Source of the DNA: Zeus faber
Lineage: Eukaryota; Chordata; Actinopteri; Zeiformes; Zeidae
Reading direction: 5' to 3'
Length of the DNA: 64,000 bases
Assembly: GCA_960531495.1 (NCBI GenBank)
Contig: CAUIJY010000068.1
Span: forward strand, 1,364,001 to 1,428,000
Part shown: piece after piece, positions 53,134-64,000 of the stretch
Numbering within the stretch: position 1 is the first letter of the stretch
Layout of the letters: the number at the start of each line of letters is the position of its first letter
The notes under the pieces: generated by a model
The model's database searches: none
What the model saw: the letters and a program-made list of their open reading frames with translations, nothing else
What the model was told of the DNA's origin: nothing
Program-made: the position numbers and the translations under genes

Positions 53134-54592
53134 TACTGTTTGCAAAACAGTTTTTGGCACATCTAACAAGTTTTTCTGAAATTATGAGCATTTTCATAAA
53201 AACCTGCATGGATGGCAAACAAGGCATTTTCAGGCAATTTGAAGACTGAAAGGATGTTTTGAGTAAAGGTTTCTGTCATGACTCTCTAGGAACTGCTCAG
53301 ATAGTGTAAATACTGTTATGAACTCATTTGTAATGGGAAAGTACTGTTTGCAGAACAGTTTTTGGCACATCTAACAACTTTTTTCTGAAATTACGAGCAT
53401 TTTCATAAAAACCTGCATGGATGGCAAACAAGGCATTTTCAGGCAATTTAAAGACTGAAAGGATGTTTTGAGTAAAGGTTTCTGTCATGACTTTGTAGGA
53501 ACTGCTCAGATAGTGTAAATACTGTTATGAACTCATTTGTAATGGGAAAGTACTGTTTGCAAAAGAGTTTTTGGCACATCTAAAAAGTTTTTCTGAAATT
53601 ATGAGCATTTTCATAAAAACCTGCATGGATGGCAAACAAGGCATTTTCAGGCAATTTGAAGACTGAAAGGATGTTTTGAGTAAAGGTTTCTGTCATGACT
53701 CTCTAGGAACTGCTCAGATAGTGTAAATACTGTTATGAACTCATTTGTAATGGGAAAGTACTGTTTGCAGAACAGTTTTTGGCACATCTAACAACTTTTT
53801 TCTGAAATTACGAGCATTTTCATAAAAACCTGCATGGATGGCAAACAAGGCATTTTCAGGCAATTTAAAGACTGAAAGGATGTTTTGAGTAAAGGTTTCT
53901 GTCATGACTTTGTAGGAACTGCTCAGATAGTGTAAATACTGTTATGAACTCATTTGTAATGGGAAAGTACTGTTTGCAAAAGAGTTTTTGGCACATCTAA
54001 CAAGTTTTTCTGAAATTATGAGCATTTTCATAAAAACCTGCATGGATGGCAAACAAGGCATTTTCAGGCAATTTGAAGACTGAAAGGATGTTTTGAGTAA
54101 AGGTTTCTGTCATGACTCTCTAGGAACTGCTCAGATAGTGTAAATACTGTTATGAACTCATTTGTAATGGGAAAGTACTGTTTGCAGAACAGTTTTTGGC
54201 ACATCTAACAATTTTTTTCTGAAATTACGAGCATTTTCACAAAAACCTGCATGGATGGCAAACAAGGCATTTTCAGGCAATTTAAAGACTGAAAGGATGT
54301 TTTGAGTAAAGGTTTCTGTCATGACTCTGTAGGAACTGCTCAGATAGTGTAAATACTGTTATGAACTCATTTGTAATGGGAAAGTACTGTTTGCAAAAGA
54401 GTTTTTGGCACATCTAACAAGTTTTTCTGAAATTATGAGCATTTTCATAAAAACCTGCATGGATGGCAAACAAGGCATTTTCAGGCAATTTGAAGACTGA
54501 AGGGATGTTTTGAGTAAAGGTTTCTGTCATGACTCTCTAGGACTTGCTCAGATAGTGTAAATACTGTTATGAACTGATTTGTAATGGGAAAG
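53134..54592 (+). repeat. Seven monomers F G0 H G0 H A B
   Basis: G0 and H occur as a dimer twice (53342-54175). The G0 copies keep TTTCAGG and AATGGGA, resembling the left edge of the window more than the centre. H at 53551 has CATCTAAAAAG. Confidence 0.8.
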
Positions 54593-56467
54593 TACTGTTT
54601 GCAAAACAGTTTTTGGCACATCTAACAAGTTTTTCCGAAATCACGTGCAGTTTCATAAAAACCTGCATGGGTGGCAAACAAGGCATTTTCAGGCAATTTA
54701 AAGACTGAAAGGATGTTTTGAGTAAAGGTTTCTGTCATAACTCTGTAGGAACTGCTCAGATAGTGTAAATACTGTTATGAACTCATTTGTAATGGGAAAG
54801 TACTGTTTGCAAAAGAGTTTTTGGCACATCTAACAAGTTTTTCTGAATTTATGAGCATTTTCATAAAAACCTGCATGGATGGCAAACAAGGCATTTTCAG
54901 GCAATTTGAAGACTGAAGGGATGTTTTGAGTAAAGGTTTCTGTCATGACTCTCTAGGACTTGCTCAGACAGTGTAAATACTGTTATGAACTGATTTGTAA
55001 TGGGAAAGTACTGTTTGCAAAACAGTTTTTGGCACATCTAACAAGTTTTTCTGAAATTATGAGCATTTTCATAAAAACCTGCATGGATGGCAAACAAGGC
55101 ATTTTCAGGCAATTTGAAGACTGAAAGGATGTTTTGAGTAAAGGTTTCTGTCATGACTCTCTAGGAACTGCTCAGATAGTGTAAATACTGTTATGAACTC
55201 ATTTGTAATGGGAAAGTACTGTTTGCAGAACAGTTTTTGGCACATCTAACAACTTTTTTCTGAAATTACGAGCATTTTCATAAAAACCTGCATGGATGGC
55301 AAACAAGGCATTTTGAGGCAATTTAAAGACTGAAAGGATGTTTTGAGTAAAGGTTTCTGTCATGACTTTGTAGGAACTGCTCAGATAGTGTAAATACTGT
55401 TATGAACTCATTTGTAATAGGAAAGTACTGTTTGCAAAAGAGTTTTTGGCACATCTAACAAGTTTTTCTGAAATTATGAGCATTTTCATAAAAACCTGCA
55501 TGGATGGCAAACAAGGCATTTTCAGGCAATTTGAAGACTGAAAGGATGTTTTGAGTAAAGGTTTCTGTCATGACTCTCTAGGAACTGCTCAGATAGTGTA
55601 AATACTGTTATGAACTCATTTGTAATGGGAAAGTACTGTTTGCAGAACAGTTTTTGGCACATCTAACAATTTTTTTCTGAAATTACGAGCATTTTCACAA
55701 AAACCTGCATGGATGGCAAACAAGGCATTTTCAGGCAATTTAAAGACTGAAAGGATGTTTTGAGTAAAGGTTTCTGTCATGACTCTGTAGGAACTGCTCA
55801 GATAGTGTAAATACTGTTATGAACTCATTTGTAATGGGAAAGTACTGTTTGCAAAAGAGTTTTTGGCACATCTAACAAGTTTTTCTGAAATTATGAGCAT
55901 TTTCATAAAAACCTGCATGGATGGCAAACAAGGCATTTTCAGGCAATTTGAAGACTGAAGGGATGTTTTGAGTAAAGGTTTCTGTCATGACTCTCTAGGA
56001 CTTGCTCAGATAGTGTAAATACTGTTATGAACTGATTTGTAATGGGAAAGTACTGTTTGCAAAACAGTTTTTGGCACATCTAACAAGTTTTTCCGAAATC
56101 ACGTGCAGTTTCATAAAAACCTGCATGGGTGGCAAACAAGGCATTTTCAGGCAATTTAAAGACTGAAAGGATGTTTTGAGTAAAGGTTTCTGTCATGACT
56201 CTCTAGGAACTGCTCAGATAGTGTAAATACTGTTATGAACTCATTTGTAATGGGAAAGTACTGTTTGCAGAACAGTTTTTGGCACATCTAACAATTTTTT
56301 TCTGAAATTACGAGCATTTTCACAAAAACCTGCATGGATGGCAAACAAGGCATTTTCAGGCAATTTGAAGACTGAAGGGATGTTTTGAGTAAAGGTTTCT
56401 GTCATGACTCTCTAGGACTTGCTCAGATAGTGTAAATACTGTTATGAACTGATTTGTAATGGGAAAG
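54593..56467 (+). repeat. D-less HOR, copy 1 (9-mer, 1875 bp)
   Basis: The order is C E F G H A B C2 A/B. C passes straight to E, skipping D. E has CAGACAGTG (54965), a marker private to these three units. The last monomer (56259) begins as A (CACAAAA) and ends as B (GAAGGG, AGGACTT), so the A-B pair of the other copies is fused and this unit is one monomer shorter. Confidence 0.87.
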
Positions 56468-58550
56468 TACTGTTTGCAAAACAGTTTTTGGCACATCTAA
56501 CAAGTTTTTCCGAAATCACGTGCAGTTTCATAAAAACCTGCATGGGTGGCAAACAAGGCATTTTCAGGCAATTTAAAGACTGAAAGGATGTTTTGAGTAA
56601 AGGTTTCTGTCATAACTCTGTAGGAACTGCTCAGATAGTGTAAATACTGTTATGAACTCATTTGTAATGGGAAAGTACTGTTTGCAAAAGAGTTTTTGGC
56701 ACATCTAACAAGTTTTTCTGAATTTATGAGCATTTTCATAAAAACCTGCATGGATGGCAAACAAGGCATTTTCAGGCAATTTGAAGACTGAAGGGATGTT
56801 TTGAGTAAAGGTTTCTGTCATGACTCTCTAGGACTTGCTCAGACAGTGTAAATACTGTTATGAACTGATTTGTAATGGGAAAGTACTGTTTGCAAAACAG
56901 TTTTTGGCACATCTAACAAGTTTTTCTGAAATTATGAGCATTTTCATAAAAACCTGCATGGATGGCAAACAAGGCATTTTCAGGCAATTTGAAGACTGAA
57001 AGGATGTTTTGAGTAAAGGTTTCTGTCATGACTCTCTAGGAACTGCTCAGATAGTGTAAATACTGTTATGAACTCATTTGTAATGGGAAAGTACTGTTTG
57101 CAGAACAGTTTTTGGCACATCTAACAACTTTTTTCTGAAATTACGAGCATTTTCATAAAAACCTGCATGGATGGCAAACAAGGCATTTTGAGGCAATTTA
57201 AAGACTGAAAGGATGTTTTGAGTAAAGGTTTCTGTCATGACTTTGTAGGAACTGCTCAGATAGTGTAAATACTGTTATGAACTCATTTGTAATAGGAAAG
57301 TACTGTTTGCAAAAGAGTTTTTGGCACATCTAACAAGTTTTTCTGAAATTATGAGCATTTTCATAAAAACCTGCATGGATGGCAAACAAGGCATTTTCAG
57401 GCAATTTGAAGACTGAAAGGATGTTTTGAGTAAAGGTTTCTGTCATGACTCTCTAGGAACTGCTCAGATAGTGTAAATACTGTTATGAACTCATTTGTAA
57501 TGGGAAAGTACTGTTTGCAGAACAGTTTTTGGCACATCTAACAATTTTTTTCTGAAATTACGAGCATTTTCACAAAAACCTGCATGGATGGCAAACAAGG
57601 CATTTTCAGGCAATTTAAAGACTGAAAGGATGTTTTGAGTAAAGGTTTCTGTCATGACTCTGTAGGAACTGCTCAGATAGTGTAAATACTGTTATGAACT
57701 CATTTGTAGTGGGAAAGTACTGTTTGCAAAAGAGTTTTTGGCACATCTAACAAGTTTTTCTGAAATTATGAGCATTTTCATAAAAACCTGCATGGATGGC
57801 AAACAAGGCATTTTCAGGCAATTTGAAGACTGAAGGGATGTTTTGAGTAAAGGTTTCTGTCATGACTCTCTAGGACTTGCTCAGATAGTGTAAATACTGT
57901 TATGAACTGATTTGTAATGGGAAAGTACTGTTTGCAAAACAGTTTTTGGCACATCTAACAAGTTTTTCCGAAATCACGTGCAGTTTCATAAAAACCTGCA
58001 TGGGTGGCAAACAAGGCATTTTCAGGCAATTTAAAGACTGAAAGGATGTTTTGAGTAAAGGTTTCTGTCATGACTCTCTAGGAACTGCTCAGATAGTGTA
58101 AATACTGTTATGAACTCATTTGTAATGGGAAAGTACTGTTTGCAGAACAGTTTTTGGCACATCTAACAATTTTTTTCTGAAATTACGAGCATTTTCACAA
58201 AAACCTGCATGGATGGCAAACAAGGCATTTTCAGGCAATTTAAAGACTGAAAGGATGTTTTGAGTAAAGGTTTCTGTCATGACTCTGTAGGAACTGCTCA
58301 GATAGTGTAAATACTGTTATGAACTCATTTGTAATGGGAAAGTACTGTTTGCAAAAGAGTTTTTGGCACATCTAACAAGTTTTTCTGAAATTATGAGCAT
58401 TTTCATAAAAACCTGCATGGATGGCAAACAAGGCATTTTCAGGCAATTTGAAGACTGAAGGGATGTTTTGAGTAAAGGTTTCTGTCATGACTCTCTAGGA
58501 CTTGCTCAGATAGTGTAAATACTGTTATGAACTGATTTGTAATGGGAAAG
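56468..58550 (+). repeat. D-less HOR, copy 2 (10-mer, 2083 bp)
   Basis: The order is C E F G H A B C2 A B. CAGACAGTG lies at 56840, 1875 bases after copy 1. At 57709 GTAGTGGG replaces GTAATGGG. Confidence 0.87.
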
Positions 58551-60633
58551 TACTGTTTGCAAAACAGTTTTTGGCACATCTAACAAGTTTTTCCGAAATC
58601 ACGTGCAGTTTCATAAAAACCTGCATGGGTGGCAAACAAGGCATTTTCAGGCAATTTAAAGACTGAAAGGATGTTTTGAGTAAAGGTTTCTGTCATAACT
58701 CTGTAGGAACTGCTCAGATAGTGTAAATACTGTTATGAACTCATTTGTAATGGGAAAGTACTGTTTGCAAAAGAGTTTTTGGCACATCTAACAAGTTTTT
58801 CTGAATTTATGAGCATTTTCATAAAAACCTGCATGGATGGCAAACAAGGCATTTTCAGGCAATTTGAAGACTGAAGGGATGTTTTGAGTAAAGGTTTCTG
58901 TCATGACTCTCTAGGACTTGCTCAGACAGTGTAAATACTGTTATGAACTGATTTGTAATGGGAAAGTACTGTTTGCAAAACAGTTTTTGGCACATCTAAC
59001 AAGTTTTTCTGAAATTATGAGCATTTTCATAAAAACCTGCATGGATGGCAAACAAGGCATTTTCAGGCAATTTGAAGACTGAAAGGATGTTTTGAGTAAA
59101 GGTTTCTGTCATGACTCTCTAGGAACTGCTCAGATAGTGTAAATACTGTTATGAACTCATTTGTAATGGGAAAGTACTGTTTGCAGAACAGTTTTTGGCA
59201 CATCTAACAACTTTTTTCTGAAATTACGAGCATTTTCATAAAAACCTGCATGGATGGCAAACAAGGCATTTTGAGGCAATTTAAAGACTGAAAGGATGTT
59301 TTGAGTAAAGGTTTCTGTCATGACTTTGTAGGAACTGCTCAGATAGTGTAAATACTGTTATGAACTCATTTGTAATAGGAAAGTACTGTTTGCAAAAGAG
59401 TTTTTGGCACATCTAACAAGTTTTTCTGAAATTATGAGCATTTTCATAAAAACCTGCATGGATGGCAAACAAGGCATTTTCAGGCAATTTGAAGACTGAA
59501 AGGATGTTTTGAGTAAAGGTTTCTGTCATGACTCTCTAGGAACTGCTCAGATAGTGTAAATACTGTTATGAACTCATTTGTAATGGGAAAGTACTGTTTG
59601 CAGAACAGTTTTTGGCACATCTAACAATTATTTTCTGAAATTACGAGCATTTTCACAAAAACCTGCATGGATGGCAAACAAGGCATTTTCAGGCAATTTA
59701 CAGACTGAAAGGATGTTTTGAGTAAAGGTTTCTGTCATGACTCTGTAGGAACTGCTCAGATAGTGTAAATACTGTTATGAACTCATTTGTAATGGGAAAG
59801 TACTGTTTGCAAAAGAGTTTTTGGCACATCTAACAAGTTTTTCTGAAATTATGAGCATTTTCATAAAAACCTGCATGGATGGCAAACAAGGCATTTTCAG
59901 GCAATTTGAAGACTGAAGGGATGTTTTGAGTAAAGGTTTCTGTCATGACTCTCTAGGACTTGCTCAGATAGTGTAAATACTGTTATGAACTGATTTGTAA
60001 TGGGAAATTACTGTTTGCAAAACAGTTTTTGGCACATCTAACAAGTTTTTCCGAAATCACGTGCAGTTTCATAAAAACCTGCATGGGTGGCAAACAAGGC
60101 ATTTTCAGGCAATTTAAAGACTGAAAGGATGTTTTGAGTAAAGGTTTCTGTCATAACTCTGTAGGAACTGCTCAGATAGTGTAAATACTGTTATGAACTC
60201 ATTTGTAATGGGAAAGTACTGTTTGCAGAACAGTTTTTGGCACATCTAACAATTTTTTTCTGAAATTACGAGCATTTTCCTAAAAACCTGCATGGATGGC
60301 AAACAAGGCATTTTCAGGCAATTTAAAGACTGAAAGGATGTTTTGAGTAAAGGTTTCTGTCATGACTCTGTAGGAAATGCTCAGATAGTGTAAATACTGT
60401 TATGAACTCATTTGTAATGGGAAAGTACTGTTTGCAAAAGAGTTTTTGGCACATCTAACAAGTTTTTCTGAAATTATGAGCATTTTCATAAAAACCTGCA
60501 TGGATGGCAAACAAGGCATTTTCAGGCAATTTGAAGACTGAAGGGATGTTTTGAGTAAAGGTTTCTGTCATGACTCTCTAGGACTTGCTCAGATAGTGTA
60601 AATACTGTTATGAACTGATTTGTAATGGGAAAG
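58551..60633 (+). repeat. D-less HOR, copy 3 (10-mer, 2083 bp)
   Basis: The order is C E F G H A' B C D'/A B. CAGACAGTG lies at 58923, 2083 bases after copy 2. Its second half differs: A' carries TTACAG and ATTATTTTC (59592), C follows GGGAAATTAC (60009), and D'/A (60217) has TTTTCCTAAAA with the A tail CTCTGTAGGAAATG. That half was probably replaced from an A'-B-C-D' block like those near 50 kb. Confidence 0.85.
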
Positions 60634-61050
60634 TACTGTTTGCAAAACAGTTTTTGGCACATCTAACAAGTTTTTCCGAAATCACGTGCAGTTTCATAAA
60701 AACCTGCATGGGTGGCAAACAAGGCATTTTCAGGCAATTTAAAGACTGAAAGGATGTTTTGAGTAAAGGTTTCTGTCATAACTCTGTAGGAACTGCTCAG
60801 ATAGTGTAAATACTGTTATGAACTCATTTGTAATGGGAAAGTACTGTTTGCAGAACAGTTTTTGGCACATCTAACAATTTTTTTCTGAAATTACGAGCAT
60901 TTTCATAAAAACCTGCATGGATGGCAAACAAGGCATTTTCAGGCAATTTAAAGACTGAAAGGATGTTTTGAGTAAAGGTTTCTGTCATGACTGTGTAGGA
61001 CCTGCTCAGATAGTGTAAATACTGTTATGAACTGATTTGTAATGGGAAAG
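60634..61050 (+). repeat. Two monomers, C and D
   Basis: An ordinary C followed by an ordinary D (GTGTAGGACC, GAACTGATT). D is followed by the divergent J monomer at 61051 instead of E. Confidence 0.82.
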
Positions 61051-62508
61051 TACTGTTTGCAAAAGAGTTTTTGGCACATCTAACAAGTTTTTCTGAAATT
61101 ACAAGCATTTTCATAAAAACCTGCATGGATGGCAAACAAGGCATTTTCAGGCAATTTAAAGACTGAAAGAATGTTTTGAGTAAAGGTTTCTGTCATGACT
61201 CTGTAGGAACTGCTCAGATAGTGTAAATACTGTTATGAACTCATTTGTAATTGGAAAGTACTGTTTGCAAAATAGTTTTTGGCACATCTAACAAGTTTTT
61301 CTGAAATTATGAGCATTTTCATAAAAACCTGCATGGATGGCAAACATGGCATTTTCAGGCAATTTGAAGACTGAAAGGATGTTTTGAGTAAAGGTTTCTG
61401 TCATGACTCTCTAGGACCTGCTCAGATAGTGTAAATACTGTTATGAACTGATTTGTAATGGGAAAGTACTGTTTGCAAAACAGTTTTTGGCACATCTAAC
61501 AAGTTTTTCTGAAATTACAAGCATTTTCATAAAAACCTGCATGGATGGCAAACAAGGCATTTTCAGGCAATTTAAAGACTGAAAGGTTGCTTTGAGTAAA
61601 GGTTTCTGTCATAAATCTGTAGGAACTGCTCAGATAGTGTAAATACTGTTATGAACTCATTTGTAATGGGAAAGTACTGTTTGCAGAACAGTTTTTGGCA
61701 CATCTAACAAGTTTTTCTGAAATTATGAGCATTTTCATAAAAACCTGCATGGATGGCAAACAAGGCATTTTCAGGCAATTTGAAGACTGAAAGGATGTTT
61801 TGAGTAAAGATTTCTGTCATGACTCTGTAGGAACTGCTCAGATAGTGTAAATACTGTTATGAACTGATTTGTAATGGGAAAGTATTGTTTGCAAAACAGT
61901 TTTTGGCACATCTAACAAGTTTTTCTGAAATTACGTGCAGTTTCATAAAAATCTGCATGGGTGGCAAACAAGGCATTTTCAGGCAATTTAAAGACTGAAA
62001 GGATGTATTGAGTAAAGGTTTCTGTCATAACTCTGTAGGAACTGCTCAGATAGTGTAAATACTGTTATGAACTCATTTGTAATGGGAAAGTACTGTTTGC
62101 AGAACAGTTTTTGGCACATCTAACAACTTTTTTCTGAAATTACGAGCATTTTCATAAAAACCTGCATGGATGGCAAACAAGGCATTTTCAGGCAATTTGA
62201 AGACTGAAAGGATGTTTTGAGTAAAGGTTTCTGTCATGACTCTCTAGGAACTGCTCAGATAGTGTAAATACTGTTATGAACTCATTTGTAATGGGAAAGT
62301 ACTGTTTGCAGAACAGTTTTTGGCACATCTAACAACTTTTTTCTGAAATTATGAGCATTTTCATAAAAACCTGCATGGATGGCAAACAAGGCATTTTCAG
62401 GCAATTTGAAGACTGAAAGGATGTTTTGAGTAAAGGTTTCTGTCATGACTCTCTAGGAACTGCTCAGATAGTGTAAATACTGTTATGAACTCATTTGTAA
62501 TGGGAAAG
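61051..62508 (+). repeat. Divergent monomer island 2
   Basis: Monomers start at 61051 (J), 61259 (K), 61467, 61675, 61883, 62091 and 62300. Markers shared with the island at 52 kb, all at an offset of 9166: CAAACATGGC, the CTTTGAG variant with TCATAAATCTG, AAAGATTTCTG, GTATTGTTTGC with TTACGTGCAG, and GTATTGAG. J and K also match 210-625. The last two monomers are G0-like fronts (AACTTTTTT) with H tails. The monomer at 62300 has ATTATGAG in a long monomer, where ACGAG is usual. Confidence 0.82.
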
Positions 62509-64000
62509 TACTGTTTGCAGAACAGTTTTTGGCACATCTAACAACTTTTTTCTGAAATTACGAGCATTTTCATAAAAACCTGCATGGATGGCAAACAAGG
62601 CATTTTGAGGCAATTTAAAGACTGAAAGGATGTTTTGAGTAAAGGTTTCTGTCATGACTTTGTAGGAACTGCTCAGATAGTGTAAATACTGTTATGAACT
62701 CATTTGTAATAGGAAAGTACTGTTTACAAAAGAGTTTTTGGCACATCTAACAAGTTTTTCTGAAATTATGAGCATTTTCATAAAAACCTGCATGGATGGC
62801 AAACAAGGCATTTTCAGGCAATTTGAAGACTGAAAGGATGTTTTGAGTAAAGGTTTCTGTCATGACTCTCTAGGAACTGCTCAGATAGTGTAAATACTGT
62901 TATGAACTCATTTGTAATGGGAAAGTACTGTTTGCAGAACAGTTTTTGGCACATCTAACAATTTTTTTCTGAAATTACGAGCATTTTCACAAAAACCTGC
63001 ATGGATGGCAAACAAGGCATTTTCAGGCAATTTAAAGACTGAAAGGATGTTTTGAGTAAAGGTTTCTGTCATGACTCTGTAGGAACTGCTCAGATAGTGT
63101 AAATACTGTTATGAACTCATTTGTAATGGGAAAGTACTGTTTGCAAAAGAGTTTTTGGCACATCTAACAAGTTTTTCTGAAATTATGAGCATTTTCATAA
63201 AAACCTGCATGGATGGCAAACAAGGCATTTTCAGGCAATTTGAAGACTGAAGGGATGTTTTGAGTAAAGGTTTCTGTCATGACTCTCTAGGACTTGCTCA
63301 GATAGTGTAAATACTGTTATGAACTGATTTGTAATGGGAAAGTACTGTTTGCAAAACAGTTTTTGGCACATCTAACAAGTTTTTCCGAAATCACGTGCAG
63401 TTTCATAAAAACCTGCATGGGTGGCAAACAAGGCATTTTCAGGCAATTTAAAGACTGAAAGGATGTTTTGAGTAAAGGTTTCTGTCATAACTCTGTAGGA
63501 ACTGCTCAGATAGTGTAAATACTGTTATGAACTCATTTGTAATGGGAAAGTACTGTTTGCAGAACAGTTTTTGGCACATCTAACAATTTTTTTCTGAAAT
63601 TACGAGCATTTTCATAAAAACCTGCATGGATGGCAAACAAGGCATTTTCAGGCAATTTAAAGACTGAAAGGATGTTTTGAGTTAAGGTTTCTGTCATGAC
63701 TGTGTAGGACCTGCTCAGATAGTGTAAATACTGTTATGAACTGATTTGTAATGGGAAAGTACTGTTTGCAAAAGAGTTTTTGGCACATCTAACAAGTTTT
63801 TCTGAAATTATGAGCATTTTCATAAAAACCTGCATGGATGGCAAACAAGGCATTTTCAGGAAATTTAAAGACTGAAAGGATGTTTTGAGTAAAGGTTTCT
63901 GTCATGACTCTCTAGGAACTGCTCAGATAGTGTAAATACTGTTATGAACTCATTTGTAATGGGAAAGTACTGTTTGCAGAACAGTTTTTGGCACATCTAA
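62509..64000 (+). repeat. Right-edge monomers G H A B C D H plus a partial
   Basis: Seven full monomers start at 62509, 62718, 62926, 63135, 63343, 63551 and 63760, followed by 33 bases of an agaacag-type monomer from 63968. The order G-H-A-B-C-D-H repeats that of 22505-23963. H at 62718 has TGTTTACAAAAG, D at 63551 has GAGTTAAGG, and the last H has CAGGAAATTT. The array continues beyond the window. Confidence 0.85.

Larger units (their letters stand above)
1..64000 (+). repeat. Satellite DNA array, about 208-bp monomers, fills the window
   Basis: The conserved word TACTGTT recurs every 208 or 209 bases from position 1 to position 63968, giving 307 full monomers and one partial, all in one orientation. 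No non-satellite base was found between monomers. Length alternates because of a single T-run: monomers opening GCAGAACAG normally carry AATTTTTTT or AACTTTTTT (209 bp), those opening GCAAAA carry AAGTTTTT (208 bp); two carry one T less in GAGTTTTGG (207 bp). The first monomer has 74 G+C in 209 bases. Monomers differ at a limited set of diagnostic sites, which define about a dozen classes arranged in higher-order repeats. A 208-bp unit is close to a nucleosome plus linker, common for centromeric satellites; the centromeric role is inference. I do not recognise the family or species. Confidence 0.98.

Noticed and set aside
1..64000. CRISPR array
   Set aside because: The repeat is regular, but there is no short repeat with unique spacers: the entire 208-bp unit is conserved, with no variable spacer and no cas genes.
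1..64000. Tandemly repeated RNA genes (5S rRNA, tRNA or snRNA clusters)
   Set aside because: No tRNA A or B box arrangement, no 5S-like internal control region and no T-run terminator placed after a plausible RNA were recognised. The T-runs are internal and length-linked to monomer class.
1..64000. Transposon or retroelement insertion within the array
   Set aside because: Every step between successive TACTGTT starts is about 208 bases (range 207-209), with no interruption, target-site duplication or foreign sequence.
1..64000. Species assignment
   Set aside because: Monomer length, about 35% GC and CpG decay suggest a vertebrate, but I do not recognise the consensus and plants or other animals are not excluded.

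Overview
The whole window is one uninterrupted, head-to-tail satellite DNA array. Reading it by hand from the conserved word TACTGTT, I count 307 complete monomers plus a 33-base partial one at the right edge. All are in the same orientation, with a mean period of about 208.4 bp. There is no unique sequence, recognisable gene, RNA gene, transposon insertion, CRISPR array or inversion, and the array runs off both edges. It looks like part of a megabase-scale centromeric or pericentromeric (or other heterochromatic) satellite of a eukaryote. Variant sites of the CG/TG/CA type point to CpG methylation decay, and the AT-richness (74 G+C in the 209 bases of the first monomer, about 35%) fits an animal satellite. 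A vertebrate is my best guess; I do not recognise the family and cannot name a species.

Monomer classes (letters are mine). 209-bp 'long' monomers start TACTGTTTGCAGAACAG: A (T7 run, ACGAG, CACAAAA, tail CTCTGTAGGAAC); A' (A with TTACAG and, in the left part, TTTGACACA); D (T7, CATAAAA, tail GTGTAGGACC, then GAACTGATT); D' (D with TTTTCCTAAAA); G (ACT6, usually TTTGAGG, tail CTTTGTAGG, usually AATAGGA; G0 has TTTCAGG). 208-bp 'short' monomers: B (AAAAGAG, GAAGGG, AGGACTT, GAACTGATT); B* (B ending GAACTCATT); P (B with TGTTAGC); E (CTGAATTTATGAG); F (AAAACAG, ATGAG, AGGAAC); H (AAAAGAG, GAAAGG, AGGAAC); C (AAAACAG, CCGAAATCACGTGCAG, GGGTGG, TCATAAC); C2 (C with the tail TCATGACTCTCTAGGAAC). 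Rarer divergent types: J, K, L, N.

The classes are ordered into higher-order repeats (HORs). A recurring order is A-(B or P)-C-D-E-F-G-H (1667 bp, for example 21255-22921). Derived units are G-(H/B)-C2-P-C-D-E-F (1666 bp), C-E-F-G-H-A-B-C2-A-B (2083 bp), a 16-mer (3334 bp), an 18-mer (about 3.75 kb) and a 29-mer (6043 bp, duplicated almost perfectly in tandem).

Layout: 1-5001 mixed older-looking monomers; 5002-6459 divergent block with a duplicated 625-bp trimer; 6669-18754 two 6043-bp copies; 19171-25838 two 3334-bp 16-mers; 25839-33545 two 18/19-mers; 31880-36045 two 2083-bp 10-mers (overlapping the previous block); 36046-51883 a mosaic of 5- to 13-mers anchored on G; 51884-53133 divergent island; 54593-60633 three copies of a D-less 9/10-mer; 61051-62508 second divergent island; then ordinary monomers to the end. 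Hybrid monomers and skipped types at unit boundaries record repeated unequal crossing-over or replication-slippage expansion.

The most interesting local signal is a dyad at the start of most monomers (ACTGTT...AACAGT). It strengthens in C/F monomers and becomes a perfect 17-bp palindrome in three copies. A C-class-specific CACGTG with a weak CENP-B-box-like element is another. Monomer calls and coordinates come from reading by eye, so individual class letters may be wrong in places, but the period and the large duplications were cross-checked at several private markers.
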